NCBI RefSeq assembly: GCF_025947065.1 | Contig: NZ_CP109994.1 | Span: 1,922,001-1,986,000, forward strand | Direction: 5' to 3' | Source of the DNA: Flavobacterium sp. N1736 | GTDB lineage: Bacteria; Bacteroidota; Bacteroidia; Flavobacteriales; Flavobacteriaceae | DNA length: 64,000 nucleotides | Shown here: positions 54,969 to 64,000 of the stretch, in pieces | Numbering within the stretch: position 1 is the first letter of the stretch | How the letters are laid out: every line of letters begins with the position of its first letter | Notes under the pieces: model-generated | The model's database searches: none | Seen by the model: only the letters and a program-made list of their open reading frames with translations | What the model was told of the DNA's origin: nothing | Position numbers and translations under genes: made by a program

Positions 54969-57938
54969 TTAAAATGTCACGTTTAAGCCAAATACAATCG
55001 TTCTGCTTCTTGGGTAACTGAAGTAATCGATTCCAAAAGACTGAATTTCTCCTACTGAAGTTCCCGTGTTTATTTCAGGATCATAACCAGTATATTTTGT
55101 AATTACAAATAGGTTTTGTCCTGTTATAGAAAGACGCAGGTTATCCATTACATTATCAAGTCCAATTAATTTTGGGCTTAAATTATAACCAAGAGTTGCA
55201 TTATTTAATCTCAGGAAACTACCGTCTTCTAAATATCTTGTAGAAACTGTATTTGAATTTGTAGTTGCTTCATTTAAAAATTCTGAAGCTCTGTCTGTAG
55301 TATTAAAAGAATTTGCCAAACTTCCTCTGTTGAATGAAGACATTGCAACGTGGTTGTAGATTTTATTTCCTCCGGCACCATTAAAATTAGCTGACAAATC
55401 AAAGTTTTTATATTTAAAGTTCAGATAAAAAGCATAAATATAATCCGGTAAGGCGCTTCCGGCAACGATACGGTCATCATCCTTAATTACACCATCATTG
55501 TTTGTATCTCTAAATTGATTTAAACCATCAGGTCCAATTCCAATAAAATCAAGCATATAAAAAGAACCAATAGATTGTCCGTTAAGAACACCGTTTATGG
55601 TTGCTCCCGTTTGTCCGCCTCCTTGCGCTCCACCTGTAGTTAATATTTTATAAGGTGAGTCTTGTACTTTATTATCTGTAAAAGAAACGTTTCCACCAAT
55701 ACTGTATGAGAAGTCTTTGCTTTTATCACTGCTGTAATCTAAAGCAACCTCAATACCATTGTTTTTAATCTGCATATTTGGGATATTCGTCCAATATTTT
55801 GGTGCAGGCTGAATAGGATCTACCGGCGCTACTTCTAACAAAATATTTTCTGAAACTTTGTTGAAATAATCAACAGTACCTGATAATCTGTTATTGAATA
55901 AACTAAAGTCTACACCAATATTGGTTTGTGTAGAAACTTCCCATTGAATATTAGGATTGGCTAAACGAGTATAGATTGAACCATAAGGATATCCGCCTAA
56001 ATCTATCGCTGATGGATCTAATGGATATGTATTGTTTCCTGTGTTACTTTCTGTATAACTTGCTTTGGTAATTTTAGAAGGAATTTCCTGAACACCGGTT
56101 TTTCCCCAGCTTGCTCTTAGTTTAAGATTGTTAAGCGTTTCAGATTCTTTTAAGAAATCTTCTTTCGTTATATTCCAACCCAAAGCCACAGATGGAAAAT
56201 ATCCGTATCTGTTATTTTTACCAAATTTAGAAGAACCATCGGCACGAATAGTTGCTGTAAGCAGGTATTTGTTATCATACCCATAATTTAATCTTCCAAA
56301 GAAAGACTGAAGCTCATTTTCTACTGCAGACGAAGACTTAGTTCTAAGCTCAGTTGCTGCTTCGATTTGATTTTTTGGCTCTACGCCATTGTCCGGAAAC
56401 CCTTTAAAATCATAATTTTTTTGATTTACTTGTATTTTCTGATACGATTGACCAGCTAAAACTGTAAAACTATGAACATCTTTATTGAAATTATACGTCA
56501 GCGTATTTTCATATAAAATATTATTGTTAGTCGTAATAATATTGTTTAAAGTACTTTCAGTTGTATTAGTAGCCGATCTGTATGGCAAAACCTGTACATC
56601 TCTTTCAGACATAGAATAATCAACTCCAAGATTAAATTTATACGTTAAGCCTTTTATAAATTCATATGATGGGGCAATGTTCGCCAAAATACGATTGTTG
56701 TTTGTTTCATCAGAATAAATTCTCTGACTGATTAAAGGATTTACAGCATCATTACTTAAATTAGTATTAGGCTGTCCGTTAGCATAAATTGCATCAGTAG
56801 GATTCATTGTTAACATGCTGCCCACTACCGATCTGGCATCTGGTCTTGAATTTTCAAGTTTAGTTGCTGTCAGGTTAAATCCAACATTAAACTTATCGTT
56901 AAATGCTTTTTGGTTTAAATTCAAACGTCCTGAATAACGTTTTAAATCACTATTTTGAAAAATACCTTCCTGATTGTCTACACCCACAGATGCTGCATAA
57001 GTAGATTGATCTGTACCGCCGCTCATAGAGAAATTAACGTTTTGAGAAACTCCGGTTCTCGTTAATTCATCCTGCCAGTCTGTATTTGCTCCTCCGTCTT
57101 TTAAAGTTCCGCCTACAGCAACAACTTGTTTTCTAAATTCATCAGCACCAAAAACATCCACTTTATTTGTCAATGTTGAAAGTCCTGTAGTCATAGAAAG
57201 GTTTATTTTAGTCTGCCCTTTCGATCCTTTTTTAGTTGTAATTACAATTACACCATTTGCAGCTCTTGAACCGTAAATTGCAGATGCAGATGCATCTTTA
57301 AGTACCTCGATACTTTCTATATCCTGCGGATTAATAAAGTTTAAAGGATTTGAAGCAAGTCCATTATTAGCATTATCCAGCGCAAATCCATCTACTACAT
57401 AAAGCGGCGTTGTTCCGGAGCGTAAACTACCAACCCCACGAATAATAATATCCTGTGTTGCTCCCGGTTCACCACTTGCTGCGACAACGTTAACCCCCGA
57501 GACTTTTCCCTGAATCAATTGTCCGGCATTTGCCACCACTCCTTTATTAAAATTTTCGCTTTTTACAGATGCAATTGCTCCGGTTACATCAGATCTTTTT
57601 TGGGAACCGTAACCTACAACTACTACTTCATTTAAAGTACTCACTTCTTCTGCAAGAGAAACAGCCAATTTTTGACTGCCGGAGAAAGCAACTTCTTTTG
57701 TTTGAAATCCTACATAAGAAAAAACTAAAACACCTTCATTTTGTCGTGCTTTAATTTCAAATTTTCCATCAAAATCTGTTGTTACAGCTCCTTTTGCCTC
57801 TCCTTTAATATAAACAGAGACTCCTGGTACGGGTATTTTCTCAACATCAGAAACCACAGCTCCTGATACTGATACCTGCGAATAGGAATGTGACATACAT
57901 CCTAAGGCAAGAATTAAGAATGCGTAAATTTTTTTCAT
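54969..57938 (-). CDS. SusC/RagA family TonB-linked outer membrane transporter (PUL 2)
   Basis: 989 residues. The signal (MKKIYAFLILALGCMSHSYS) is followed by a carboxypeptidase-like domain (VSGAVVSDVEKIPVPGVSVY), a TonB box region (LNEVVVVGYGSQKRSDVTG), the plug (IQGKVSGVNVVAASGEPGAT, IEVLKDASASAIYGSRAANG) and a barrel ending in the aromatic TIVFGLNVTF. It imports oligosaccharides energised by TonB-ExbBD. A -7 box at 57961-57968 lies 22 bases upstream of the start and supports the chosen ATG. Confidence 0.97.
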   Translation of the reverse strand: MKKIYAFLILALGCMSHSYSQVSVSGAVVSDVEKIPVPGVSVYIKGEAKGAVTTDFDGKFEIKARQNEGVLVFSYVGFQTKEVAFSGSQKLAVSLAEEVSTLNEVVVVGYGSQKRSDVTGAIASVKSENFNKGVVANAGQLIQGKVSGVNVVAASGEPGATQDIIIRGVGSLRSGTTPLYVVDGFALDNANNGLASNPLNFINPQDIESIEVLKDASASAIYGSRAANGVIVITTKKGSKGQTKINLSMTTGLSTLTNKVDVFGADEFRKQVVAVGGTLKDGGANTDWQDELTRTGVSQNVNFSMSGGTDQSTYAASVGVDNQEGIFQNSDLKRYSGRLNLNQKAFNDKFNVGFNLTATKLENSRPDARSVVGSMLTMNPTDAIYANGQPNTNLSNDAVNPLISQRIYSDETNNNRILANIAPSYEFIKGLTYKFNLGVDYSMSERDVQVLPYRSATNTTESTLNNIITTNNNILYENTLTYNFNKDVHSFTVLAGQSYQKIQVNQKNYDFKGFPDNGVEPKNQIEAATELRTKSSSAVENELQSFFGRLNYGYDNKYLLTATIRADGSSKFGKNNRYGYFPSVALGWNITKEDFLKESETLNNLKLRASWGKTGVQEIPSKITKASYTESNTGNNTYPLDPSAIDLGGYPYGSIYTRLANPNIQWEVSTQTNIGVDFSLFNNRLSGTVDYFNKVSENILLEVAPVDPIQPAPKYWTNIPNMQIKNNGIEVALDYSSDKSKDFSYSIGGNVSFTDNKVQDSPYKILTTGGAQGGGQTGATINGVLNGQSIGSFYMLDFIGIGPDGLNQFRDTNNDGVIKDDDRIVAGSALPDYIYAFYLNFKYKNFDLSANFNGAGGNKIYNHVAMSSFNRGSLANSFNTTDRASEFLNEATTNSNTVSTRYLEDGSFLRLNNATLGYNLSPKLIGLDNVMDNLRLSITGQNLFVITKYTGYDPEINTGTSVGEIQSFGIDYFSYPRSRTIVFGLNVTF

Positions 57939-57960
57939 TTAAATACTTTTTTAGTTTTGC

Positions 57961-57968
57961 CAAAAGTA
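57961..57968 (-). promoter_or_regulatory. -7 box of the PUL 2 susC promoter
   Basis: TACTTTTG on the minus strand (57968 to 57961) matches TAnnTTTG exactly and would give a leader of about 15-20 bases. A TTG (57986-57984 on the minus strand) lies 15 bases upstream as a weak -33 box. Confidence 0.5.
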
Positions 57969-58113
57969 TTTTATGGATCCCGGCAATAGGGGGACTTTTG
58001 TATTTGAAAAGTGGACTTTTAGTTCAATTTAGGATAACATTAACAGCAAAAAAGGGTAATTTTTGTTCATTAACATTGACCTAACTTTCTGTAAATGCAG
58101 TGCTAACAAAAAA

Positions 58114-61100
58114 CTAAGCCGAATGTTCTTTATATTCCTTCGGACTCTTTCCAAAATACTTTTTAAAAGTACGACCAAAGTATTTTGGATCATTATAACC
58201 GCACTCAAAACTGATCTCAGATATATTTAATCTTTTCGTTTTTAGTAAAACTTCTGCTTTTTGCAAGCGTAGCGACATTAGTATATCTGAAGGCGACTGA
58301 TGTAAAGTTTCCTTAAATAAACGATAACATTTTACTCTCGAAATTCCCAATTGTTCTACAAGCATTTCGACATTAAAGGACGGATTCTGCAATTCTTCCT
58401 TAATTATTTCTAAAGCTCTTTTTAAAAGTTTTTCGTTGGGCGTAATATGTTCGTTGTTTTCTGTTAGAATCTCAAATATTTTTTGCTGAATTTTATGCTC
58501 TTTTAGCGGCTCTATATTTTGATTCACCAAACGATCAATTTTTTTCTTGATAAACGATGTACTGGCAGGTAATTTAATATGAGTATCGATACCAATTTCC
58601 AGTAACTGTTCATCAAGTTCATAATTAATATCCTCCGAGATATAAATCATTGGTATTTTTATCTTCGTATTTTCTTTATTTAATTTTAAAAAATTAATCA
58701 GGTCTTTTGAGAATTCTGCCTGATAAAAAACCAGAGCCGCTATATCGATCTGCTTCATTATTGCGTTTAGGTTAAAAACAGAACTTTCGAAGATTAAGTT
58801 ATAATTTTCGCTTTCTAAAACCTGATTTGCGACAGGATTATTGAACTGATCACCAAAAACCAAAAGATACTTTTTATCAGAAGAAAATTGATCTTCATAA
58901 TTAAAATTTTTCCATGAAATTGTTTCCTTGAAGTTTGTCTCCGGATCGATAACTTCTATCGGAATTCGTAATATAGTTTGAAATTGTTCTTCTGATGATG
59001 TGATAAATTCTCCTTCAAGGTCTTGCATTAAAACTTGTAAAGCTCTAAAATAAGGGCTGTAATGCGTTATATTGTGCCAGTTGTTTTTTAAGATAATACT
59101 ATCAGAAGTAACTTTAATTTTTAAGTAATTATTTTCGTAAGTAATAGCAATATTCAGCGTACTGTCTTTGTCTGAATATTTGCTGAAATCATTAAAAAAG
59201 TATTGCAAGGACAGTTTTAAACGCAAAACATCGACAACGGCAACACAATTGCTGCTGTCTATTTCACAATTAAAATTTACCTGATTACGCTGTAAGTTGT
59301 TTTTTAGTTTTTCGACATTATTTTTTAAGACAGGAAACAAATCCGCAGCTGCTTTTTTTATTGGACCAAGATCTTTAACATGTTCCAGATAATTCCATTC
59401 AGAGATAAGATTTACCAATTTACCGGATTCAGATATTAGAGCCCTTTGCGTTTCTGTATCTTTTTTAAACGAACCCGAAATATCAATTATTTTGGCTATC
59501 GGATCTTGAAACTCTGCCAGCATAAAGGTTTTAAACTTTTCGATTTCAAAATTTTCATTTTTAGAATTGCTGTGAAGAATGAGTAGTTTTTCTTTTTGTT
59601 CTTCTATTTTTTTGTTCTTTTCATCAAGTTCTATATTGATTTCTTCCAGATATTTTTTCTGGTTTTCAATCACAGCAGTACGGGCTATGACAAGTTCTTC
59701 CAGATATTTTTGTTGGGCAAGAGACGCTTTATTTTTAAAATAAACCACTATAATGCAAAACAGCAGTATAAAACCTGATAAAAGAATGTAAAACAAGATC
59801 GATTGATAAAATGCTTTGCCAATGTGAAGTGTAAAAAACACCGGTTCCACAATTCCATATTTGCCCTGTTTTATCCTGAAAGTATAATCTCCTGATGATA
59901 AATCAGAATATTCTATTTTATTGTTGGCACTTAAAAGAACCCAGTTTTCATCCTCTCCCTCCAGTTTATAATAAATATCTGTTTTTTTGCTTTTAGGAAA
60001 CAAAATTGGTAGTACTTCAATGTCTAATTCATTATTACTAAAGCTTTTTTTAATCTCCGTCAGATAATTTTCGCTGCCATCTATTTTCAATTTTATTTTT
60101 GCCTTCGAATTGCAAAAGTAAACGGTAGCCGGATTAAAATAATTAAGCCCGTTTATACCTCCAAAAAACAAATTTCCTTTAGAATCCTGATAATAGGCTC
60201 CTTCAGAAAACTCAGGTGCCTGCCAGCCATGATCAGGATTATAAGATGTAACCGTGTATGTTTTTTTATCAATCGAAGCAAGTCCTTTTGTAGTGCTTAT
60301 CCAGACCTTGTTTCCATTATCTATAAGCCCGTAAACCATATGGCTTGGCAATCCTTCAGACTCTGAAATATTTTTTATTATGCCTGTTTTTTTATTAAAA
60401 ACCGTGATTCCTCCCAACGAAGCAATCCAATAATTATCTGATGCATTGTCTACAAAAACGGAATAAATACTATTGCCTAAAATTCCTTCTTTGGTCGTAA
60501 TTTTCCTTAACCTGTTTGTCGTTAAATTAAATAGGATAACGCCATCATTTTCAGTCGCCAATATTAAATCCTGATTGTTTTTTTTAACACATCTAATATT
60601 GTATTTATTCAATAATTCCTGCCCGCTAAATTTTTCGAATTTTTCGGTTTTCAAATTAAATTTAGCCAAACCTCCCCAGCAACCCATCCAAAGCTGTTTG
60701 TTTTGATCTTCAAAAATAGAATAACATCTGTTAACCGGCATTCCCTGTATATTGCTGGTTTCATAAGTTGTGCATTTATTATTAGAAATACGCAAAATTC
60801 CTTTATAAGTTCCTGCCCAAACCGTTCCGTCGCTTGAAGTAAACAACGTTCGTATTCGTTCCCAATCCGGATTTGAAGCGGCTTTATCTATTTTAAATTT
60901 TTCAAAAAAATGACTTCCTTCGTTGTAATAATAAAGCCCTTTTGTGTAATAACCCAGCCAAATTTTTCCTTTGCTGTCTTTTGTAACAGCCCGAATAGTT
61001 TCATCCGGTAAATACGGTTCTTTTACAGGATGCGGCATGATAGAATGTATTTTTTCTGAACCAATGTAAGCCATACTCAAACCGCCATCTTTTTGCCCTA

Positions 61101-61812
61101 ACCAAACGTTTCCAAAATCATCTTCATGAAGAGATTCTATTTCATTATTTCTAAAAGAATATGGCGCATATAAATCAGAAGTAAAATGTTGTATATTATT
61201 TTCATTAGAATCATTTGTAATAATATATAATCCATTCTCACGAGTTGCAAACCATATATTTCCTGACTTATCTTTTAAAATATCGTTGATGATAAGCTTA
61301 GGATATTTTCTCAGTAAAATACTTTTTACATTTTCAAAACCTGTTTGTTTTATGTTGTTTTGAGGTATTTCTACAAACGATTTATTTTTAAATTCATAGA
61401 AGCCCGTGCTTGTTTCAACTACGATATTTCCTTTTTGAGATAAATGAATATCTTTTGGAGTTCCTTTAAATTTAAATTCCTTAAACTCATCATTTCCAAG
61501 ATAGCAGTTTATATTTGCTTCTTTTGTAATAAGCCAGATTTGCCCTGCGGCATCTTTTTCTAACTTAATAATATAGTTACTCGAAATTGTTTTATTGTCT
61601 TGAAAATTGTTCTTAAAAATTTTAAAATTATAACCATCAAAATAATTTAAACCGTCCCAGGTTGCAACCCAAAGTCCGCCATCTCTGTCGCTTTCTATAT
61701 CAAGTACTGAATTATTAGATAAGCCCTGGTTTGTTGTATAGTTTTCAAATTTTATCTGTTGTCCAAATGAAAACATTGTAAAAAGATAAAATAATATAAA
61801 TACTCTGGTCAT
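58114..61812 (-). CDS. Hybrid two-component-like regulator lacking phosphotransfer residues (PUL 2)
   Basis: 1232 residues. A signal peptide precedes two seven-bladed propellers (about 20-590; repeats such as GNIWFATRENGLYIITND, GKIWLGYYTKGLYYYNEG) and a Y_Y_Y domain (about 590-660), one transmembrane helix (about 668-690) and a coiled coil. The histidine kinase dimerisation segment reads FMLAEFQDPI where kinases have SHEFRTPL, so the phosphorylated His is Ala766. The ATPase domain has no DxGxG box. The receiver-like domain (about 990-1090) has lost the phosphoryl Asp (ALVFYQ, 1026-1031) but keeps KLP. The C-terminal AraC domain is intact (SRVKCYRLFKETLHQSPSDI). It likely senses glycan and controls PUL 2. 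Confidence 0.92.
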   Translation of the reverse strand: MTRVFILFYLFTMFSFGQQIKFENYTTNQGLSNNSVLDIESDRDGGLWVATWDGLNYFDGYNFKIFKNNFQDNKTISSNYIIKLEKDAAGQIWLITKEANINCYLGNDEFKEFKFKGTPKDIHLSQKGNIVVETSTGFYEFKNKSFVEIPQNNIKQTGFENVKSILLRKYPKLIINDILKDKSGNIWFATRENGLYIITNDSNENNIQHFTSDLYAPYSFRNNEIESLHEDDFGNVWLGQKDGGLSMAYIGSEKIHSIMPHPVKEPYLPDETIRAVTKDSKGKIWLGYYTKGLYYYNEGSHFFEKFKIDKAASNPDWERIRTLFTSSDGTVWAGTYKGILRISNNKCTTYETSNIQGMPVNRCYSIFEDQNKQLWMGCWGGLAKFNLKTEKFEKFSGQELLNKYNIRCVKKNNQDLILATENDGVILFNLTTNRLRKITTKEGILGNSIYSVFVDNASDNYWIASLGGITVFNKKTGIIKNISESEGLPSHMVYGLIDNGNKVWISTTKGLASIDKKTYTVTSYNPDHGWQAPEFSEGAYYQDSKGNLFFGGINGLNYFNPATVYFCNSKAKIKLKIDGSENYLTEIKKSFSNNELDIEVLPILFPKSKKTDIYYKLEGEDENWVLLSANNKIEYSDLSSGDYTFRIKQGKYGIVEPVFFTLHIGKAFYQSILFYILLSGFILLFCIIVVYFKNKASLAQQKYLEELVIARTAVIENQKKYLEEINIELDEKNKKIEEQKEKLLILHSNSKNENFEIEKFKTFMLAEFQDPIAKIIDISGSFKKDTETQRALISESGKLVNLISEWNYLEHVKDLGPIKKAAADLFPVLKNNVEKLKNNLQRNQVNFNCEIDSSNCVAVVDVLRLKLSLQYFFNDFSKYSDKDSTLNIAITYENNYLKIKVTSDSIILKNNWHNITHYSPYFRALQVLMQDLEGEFITSSEEQFQTILRIPIEVIDPETNFKETISWKNFNYEDQFSSDKKYLLVFGDQFNNPVANQVLESENYNLIFESSVFNLNAIMKQIDIAALVFYQAEFSKDLINFLKLNKENTKIKIPMIYISEDINYELDEQLLEIGIDTHIKLPASTSFIKKKIDRLVNQNIEPLKEHKIQQKIFEILTENNEHITPNEKLLKRALEIIKEELQNPSFNVEMLVEQLGISRVKCYRLFKETLHQSPSDILMSLRLQKAEVLLKTKRLNISEISFECGYNDPKYFGRTFKKYFGKSPKEYKEHSA

Positions 61813-61900
61813 TGTTTACTTTTTAACTCGCAAGTATACAATCGCAACGTAATTCAAATATGAATTGTATGTTAAAAAATGGGGGAAGTTTTTTTTCTAC

Positions 61901-62530
61901 TTATTTTAACAGGCTGCACCATATCACCAGTGCATTAATAGTTTTTATTTTATTAATGTTATCGCCTTCGTTAAGCATTGATGCTACTTTTTCTCTTATC
62001 AGATTAATGGCCACATACATACGGTTATACACTGCTTTTTCATCAATATTTAATAATTGTGCAGTTTCTTCAGTCGACAAATCATCTTTCCATCTGTGAT
62101 TGAAAACTTTTTGGGTCAAATCCGGAAGTGTCGATATGATTTCATCAATAAGTGCGTAGATTTCCTTTTCTTCTATTTCTTCGGAAATATGGGTATAGAT
62201 TAAAGTTTTTGAAAGCAGGTCAAAATCGTCTCCAATATTTGAAACTGTTTTTTTACTCAAATTCGAACGGATATAATCGAGCACTCTGTAGGTAAAAAAG
62301 TGCAAAAGATAATTCTTTGCATTTCCTGCTGCATCTGTTTTTATCTGACTTGGATTTAGCCAAAATTTAGCCCAGAATTCCTGAGTAATTTCCTCGGCAA
62401 TTTCTTCATTGCCTACACGATTATACGCCCATCTGTAAAGCAAAGCGGCATAACGATTATAAAACTCATGAAATGCAACATTGTCTTTATTCGCGATCCT
62501 TTCAAGAAGGACTTGGTCTGGAATTTTCAT
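61901..62530 (-). CDS. ECF RNA polymerase sigma factor (FecI-like)
   Basis: 209 residues from the ATG at 62530 (MKIPDQVLLERIANKDNVAF). An upstream ATG at 62581 overlaps a -7 box and would precede the transcript, so it is rejected. Region 2 (FHEFYNRYAALLYRWAYNRV, AEEITQEFWAKFW) and region 4 (LPDLTQKVFNHRWKDDLSTE, IDEKAVYNRMY) are present and region 3 is absent, as in ECF sigma factors. It directs RNA polymerase to nutrient-uptake genes and is held by the FecR protein encoded divergently. Confidence 0.93.
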   Translation of the reverse strand: MKIPDQVLLERIANKDNVAFHEFYNRYAALLYRWAYNRVGNEEIAEEITQEFWAKFWLNPSQIKTDAAGNAKNYLLHFFTYRVLDYIRSNLSKKTVSNIGDDFDLLSKTLIYTHISEEIEEKEIYALIDEIISTLPDLTQKVFNHRWKDDLSTEETAQLLNIDEKAVYNRMYVAINLIREKVASMLNEGDNINKIKTINALVIWCSLLK

Positions 62531-62580
62531 TTGGTTCAAATTTCTACATGTTTTGTAGATGCTGAATAAGAAGAACGGCA

Positions 62581-62588
62581 CAAATGTA
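62581..62588 (-). promoter_or_regulatory. -7 box of the ECF sigma gene
   Basis: TACATTTG on the minus strand matches TAnnTTTG exactly. It predicts a leader of about 45 bases to the ATG at 62530. Confidence 0.5.
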
Positions 62589-62714
62589 TTATAAAAAGAC
62601 TGTCGTGAATTTCATAAAAAAAAGGCTTAACACATTCTTAATGTTTTCATAATGGGTTTCGTCAAGAAATCAGAAGTCCTCGTAACGATTATCTGTATAG
62701 AAGAACAAAACATT

Positions 62715-63743
62715 ATGAATAAGAAGCTGAATCAAGAAGAACAAGACAAGAAAAACCTGCTTTGGTTTTTGTGGCTGCATGATTATTTCCACAGATATTA
62801 TAACAAACAGGCATCTGAAAAAGAAATTCAAATTATTAAACACTGGAATCCTGAAAAGGTAATCGGTGCTTCGTTTGAAGCATCTGAAAGTCAGGTAAAA
62901 AAAGGAATCGAAAAGGTATGGGACGCTTTATCTGTTCAATATGGATTTACTAAACCGGACAATAAGCCTGTAAAAGTTTTTACGCTACAGAAGCTATTAT
63001 CGTATGCGGCGGCAATTTTGGTATTAATGATGGCATCTGTCACGGCATATCAATACCAGACTTATGATACGTTTCAAAGTTTGAGTTCTTTATTTTCTGA
63101 TAAAATGGAATACGGGACAGGCAAAGGTGATGTAAAAAAGTTCATACTTCCGGACGGTTCTTTAATTACCCTAAACGGAAGCACGACCCTGACTTTTGCA
63201 AAAAATGAATTTAACGGCAAAAAAAGAGAAATCTGGCTCAAAGACGGCGAGGTATTTTTTGAAGTTGCTAAAAATCCGCACAAACCTTTTATAATACATA
63301 CTCATGATGCCGATGTTGTCGTAAAAGGAACTTCATTTAGTGTAACGGCCTACGACAAGCTGCATAAAAGTACTGTAGCGGTGAGAACCGGAAGAGTCGA
63401 AGTAAGAAAAGACCATAATATTCTTGCGCTTTTTCCTTCACAAAAAGCAATTATAGATAAAAAGAAAAAGAGCATCAGCCTCTCAGAAGTAAAAACTTCG
63501 AATATTGCGACGTGGAGAGAAGGAAACTTAACACTGAGCCATTCAGATGCTGATGAACTGATGCTTCGAATGGAGCAGCATTTTGATGTTGAAATCAAAC
63601 TACAGCCGGGACTTTTAGAAGACATCAATTTTAGCGCTTCTTTTGATAAGGAAACTTCTCTGAAAAATATGCTCGATGTTATCTCAGACATCTATGGTGT
63701 GCGCTATACTATTACAAACCATACAGTAACCCTATACAAATAA
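62715..63743 (+). CDS. FecR-family anti-sigma factor
   Basis: 342 residues from the ATG at 62715 (MNKKLNQEEQDKKNLLWFLW); an upstream ATG at 62652 is less likely. The cytoplasmic N-terminus binds the sigma factor. One transmembrane helix (about residues 96-113, LLSYAAAILVLMMASVTAYQ) is followed by the periplasmic FecR domain (VKKFILPDGSLITLNGSTTL, REIWLKDGEVFFEVAKNPHK, IIHTHDADVVVKGTSFSVTA) and a DUF4974 C-terminus (INFSASFDKETSLKNMLDVI). It relays a signal from the TonB receptor that follows to the divergent ECF sigma factor. Confidence 0.93.
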   Translation: MNKKLNQEEQDKKNLLWFLWLHDYFHRYYNKQASEKEIQIIKHWNPEKVIGASFEASESQVKKGIEKVWDALSVQYGFTKPDNKPVKVFTLQKLLSYAAAILVLMMASVTAYQYQTYDTFQSLSSLFSDKMEYGTGKGDVKKFILPDGSLITLNGSTTLTFAKNEFNGKKREIWLKDGEVFFEVAKNPHKPFIIHTHDADVVVKGTSFSVTAYDKLHKSTVAVRTGRVEVRKDHNILALFPSQKAIIDKKKKSISLSEVKTSNIATWREGNLTLSHSDADELMLRMEQHFDVEIKLQPGLLEDINFSASFDKETSLKNMLDVISDIYGVRYTITNHTVTLYK

Positions 63744-63771
63744 ATAAAGCAGACAACTCACACTAACATTA

Positions 63772-64000
63772 TGAAAAATTGGTTTTTATTTAAAACAGTA
63801 TTATTTATACTTTTTACGTTTTTTACACACTCTATTTATGCCCAGCAGGATATTTCTTTTCCTGAAGAAACTTTAGAATCACGTATCATCCGAATTGAAA
63901 AATTAAGCGGTATCAGCATTGCGTTTGACCACAAACAAACCGGAACCGTAAAAGTTGCTGCTTATTCGGCAAAAAAACAAACTTGGGAAAAAGCCCTTGA
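63772..64000 (+). CDS. STN-domain TonB-dependent receptor (SusC/FecA-like), 3' truncated
   Basis: Only 76 residues lie in the window; the gene runs past the right edge. A signal sequence (about 1-24, LFILFTFFTHSIYAQQ) leads into a secretin/TonB N-terminal (STN) domain (RIIRIEKLSGISIAFDHKQT, KVAAYSAKKQTWEKAL). STN domains at the start of SusC-like receptors contact FecR to switch on the ECF sigma factor. The gene starts 28 bases after the fecR stop, so the two are cotranscribed. Confidence 0.85.

Overview
The window looks like a chromosomal segment of a Flavobacterium or close relative (Bacteroidota). The evidence is the AT-rich DNA, tandem SusC/SusD pairs, a type IX secretion (T9SS) sorting tail, lipoproteins, -7 boxes of the TAnnTTTG type, and intergenic inverted repeats of the kind common in flavobacteria. 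No phage, transposase, integrase or CRISPR array was seen.

Layout. 1-6048: the 3' part of an FAD-dependent oxidoreductase, a MarR-GNAT fusion, an AraC regulator, a deoxyinosine DNA glycosylase, a small membrane protein and an outer-membrane barrel. 6314-18326: polysaccharide utilisation locus 1 (PUL 1) on the minus strand. It runs lipoprotein, SusE-like protein, SusC, SusD, GH71/99-like hydrolase, GH97 alpha-glucosidase, and faces a divergent DUF6377-type regulator; an alpha-glucan substrate is inferred. 18455-30396: mostly housekeeping or accessory genes: sterol-desaturase-like protein, glutamate dehydrogenase with a possible leader peptide, EamA transporter, 2OG-Fe(II) oxygenase, MoxR-like ATPase plus VWA protein, YchJ, small proteins, J-domain/KTSC protein, a DUF4369-thioredoxin lipoprotein broken by an in-frame TGA, and tRNA-Tyr.

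30738-34593: an ice-binding-type (DUF3494) lipoprotein with three Ig-like domains, followed by an OmpA-family barrel protein. 34800-41909: a three-gene cassette of a small T9SS-tailed protein with a YD-like motif, a 2071-residue SpvB/FG-GAP/RHS protein ending in an HEYGH metallopeptidase-like tip, and a small lipoprotein that may be its immunity protein. 42304-46001: a Crp/Fnr regulator and an SDR enzyme sharing a matching palindromic operator, then an AraC regulator and an HSL-type esterase. 46101-61812: ppk1 and PUL 2 (SusC, SusD, a GDPD-like/alkaline phosphatase fusion, GH92 alpha-mannosidase, small secreted protein). PUL 2 is led by a hybrid two-component-like regulator that has lost both phosphotransfer residues; a phosphorylated mannan or glycolipid glycan substrate is inferred. 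61901-64000: an ECF sigma factor, a divergent FecR anti-sigma factor and the start of an STN-domain TonB-dependent receptor, the beginning of a third nutrient-uptake system.

The clearest points for follow-up are the RHS cassette, the phosphotransfer-dead regulator with its phosphatase/mannosidase locus, the twin Crp/Fnr operators, the in-frame stop in the thioredoxin lipoprotein, and two inverted-repeat elements whose arms differ from each other yet each stay perfectly paired.
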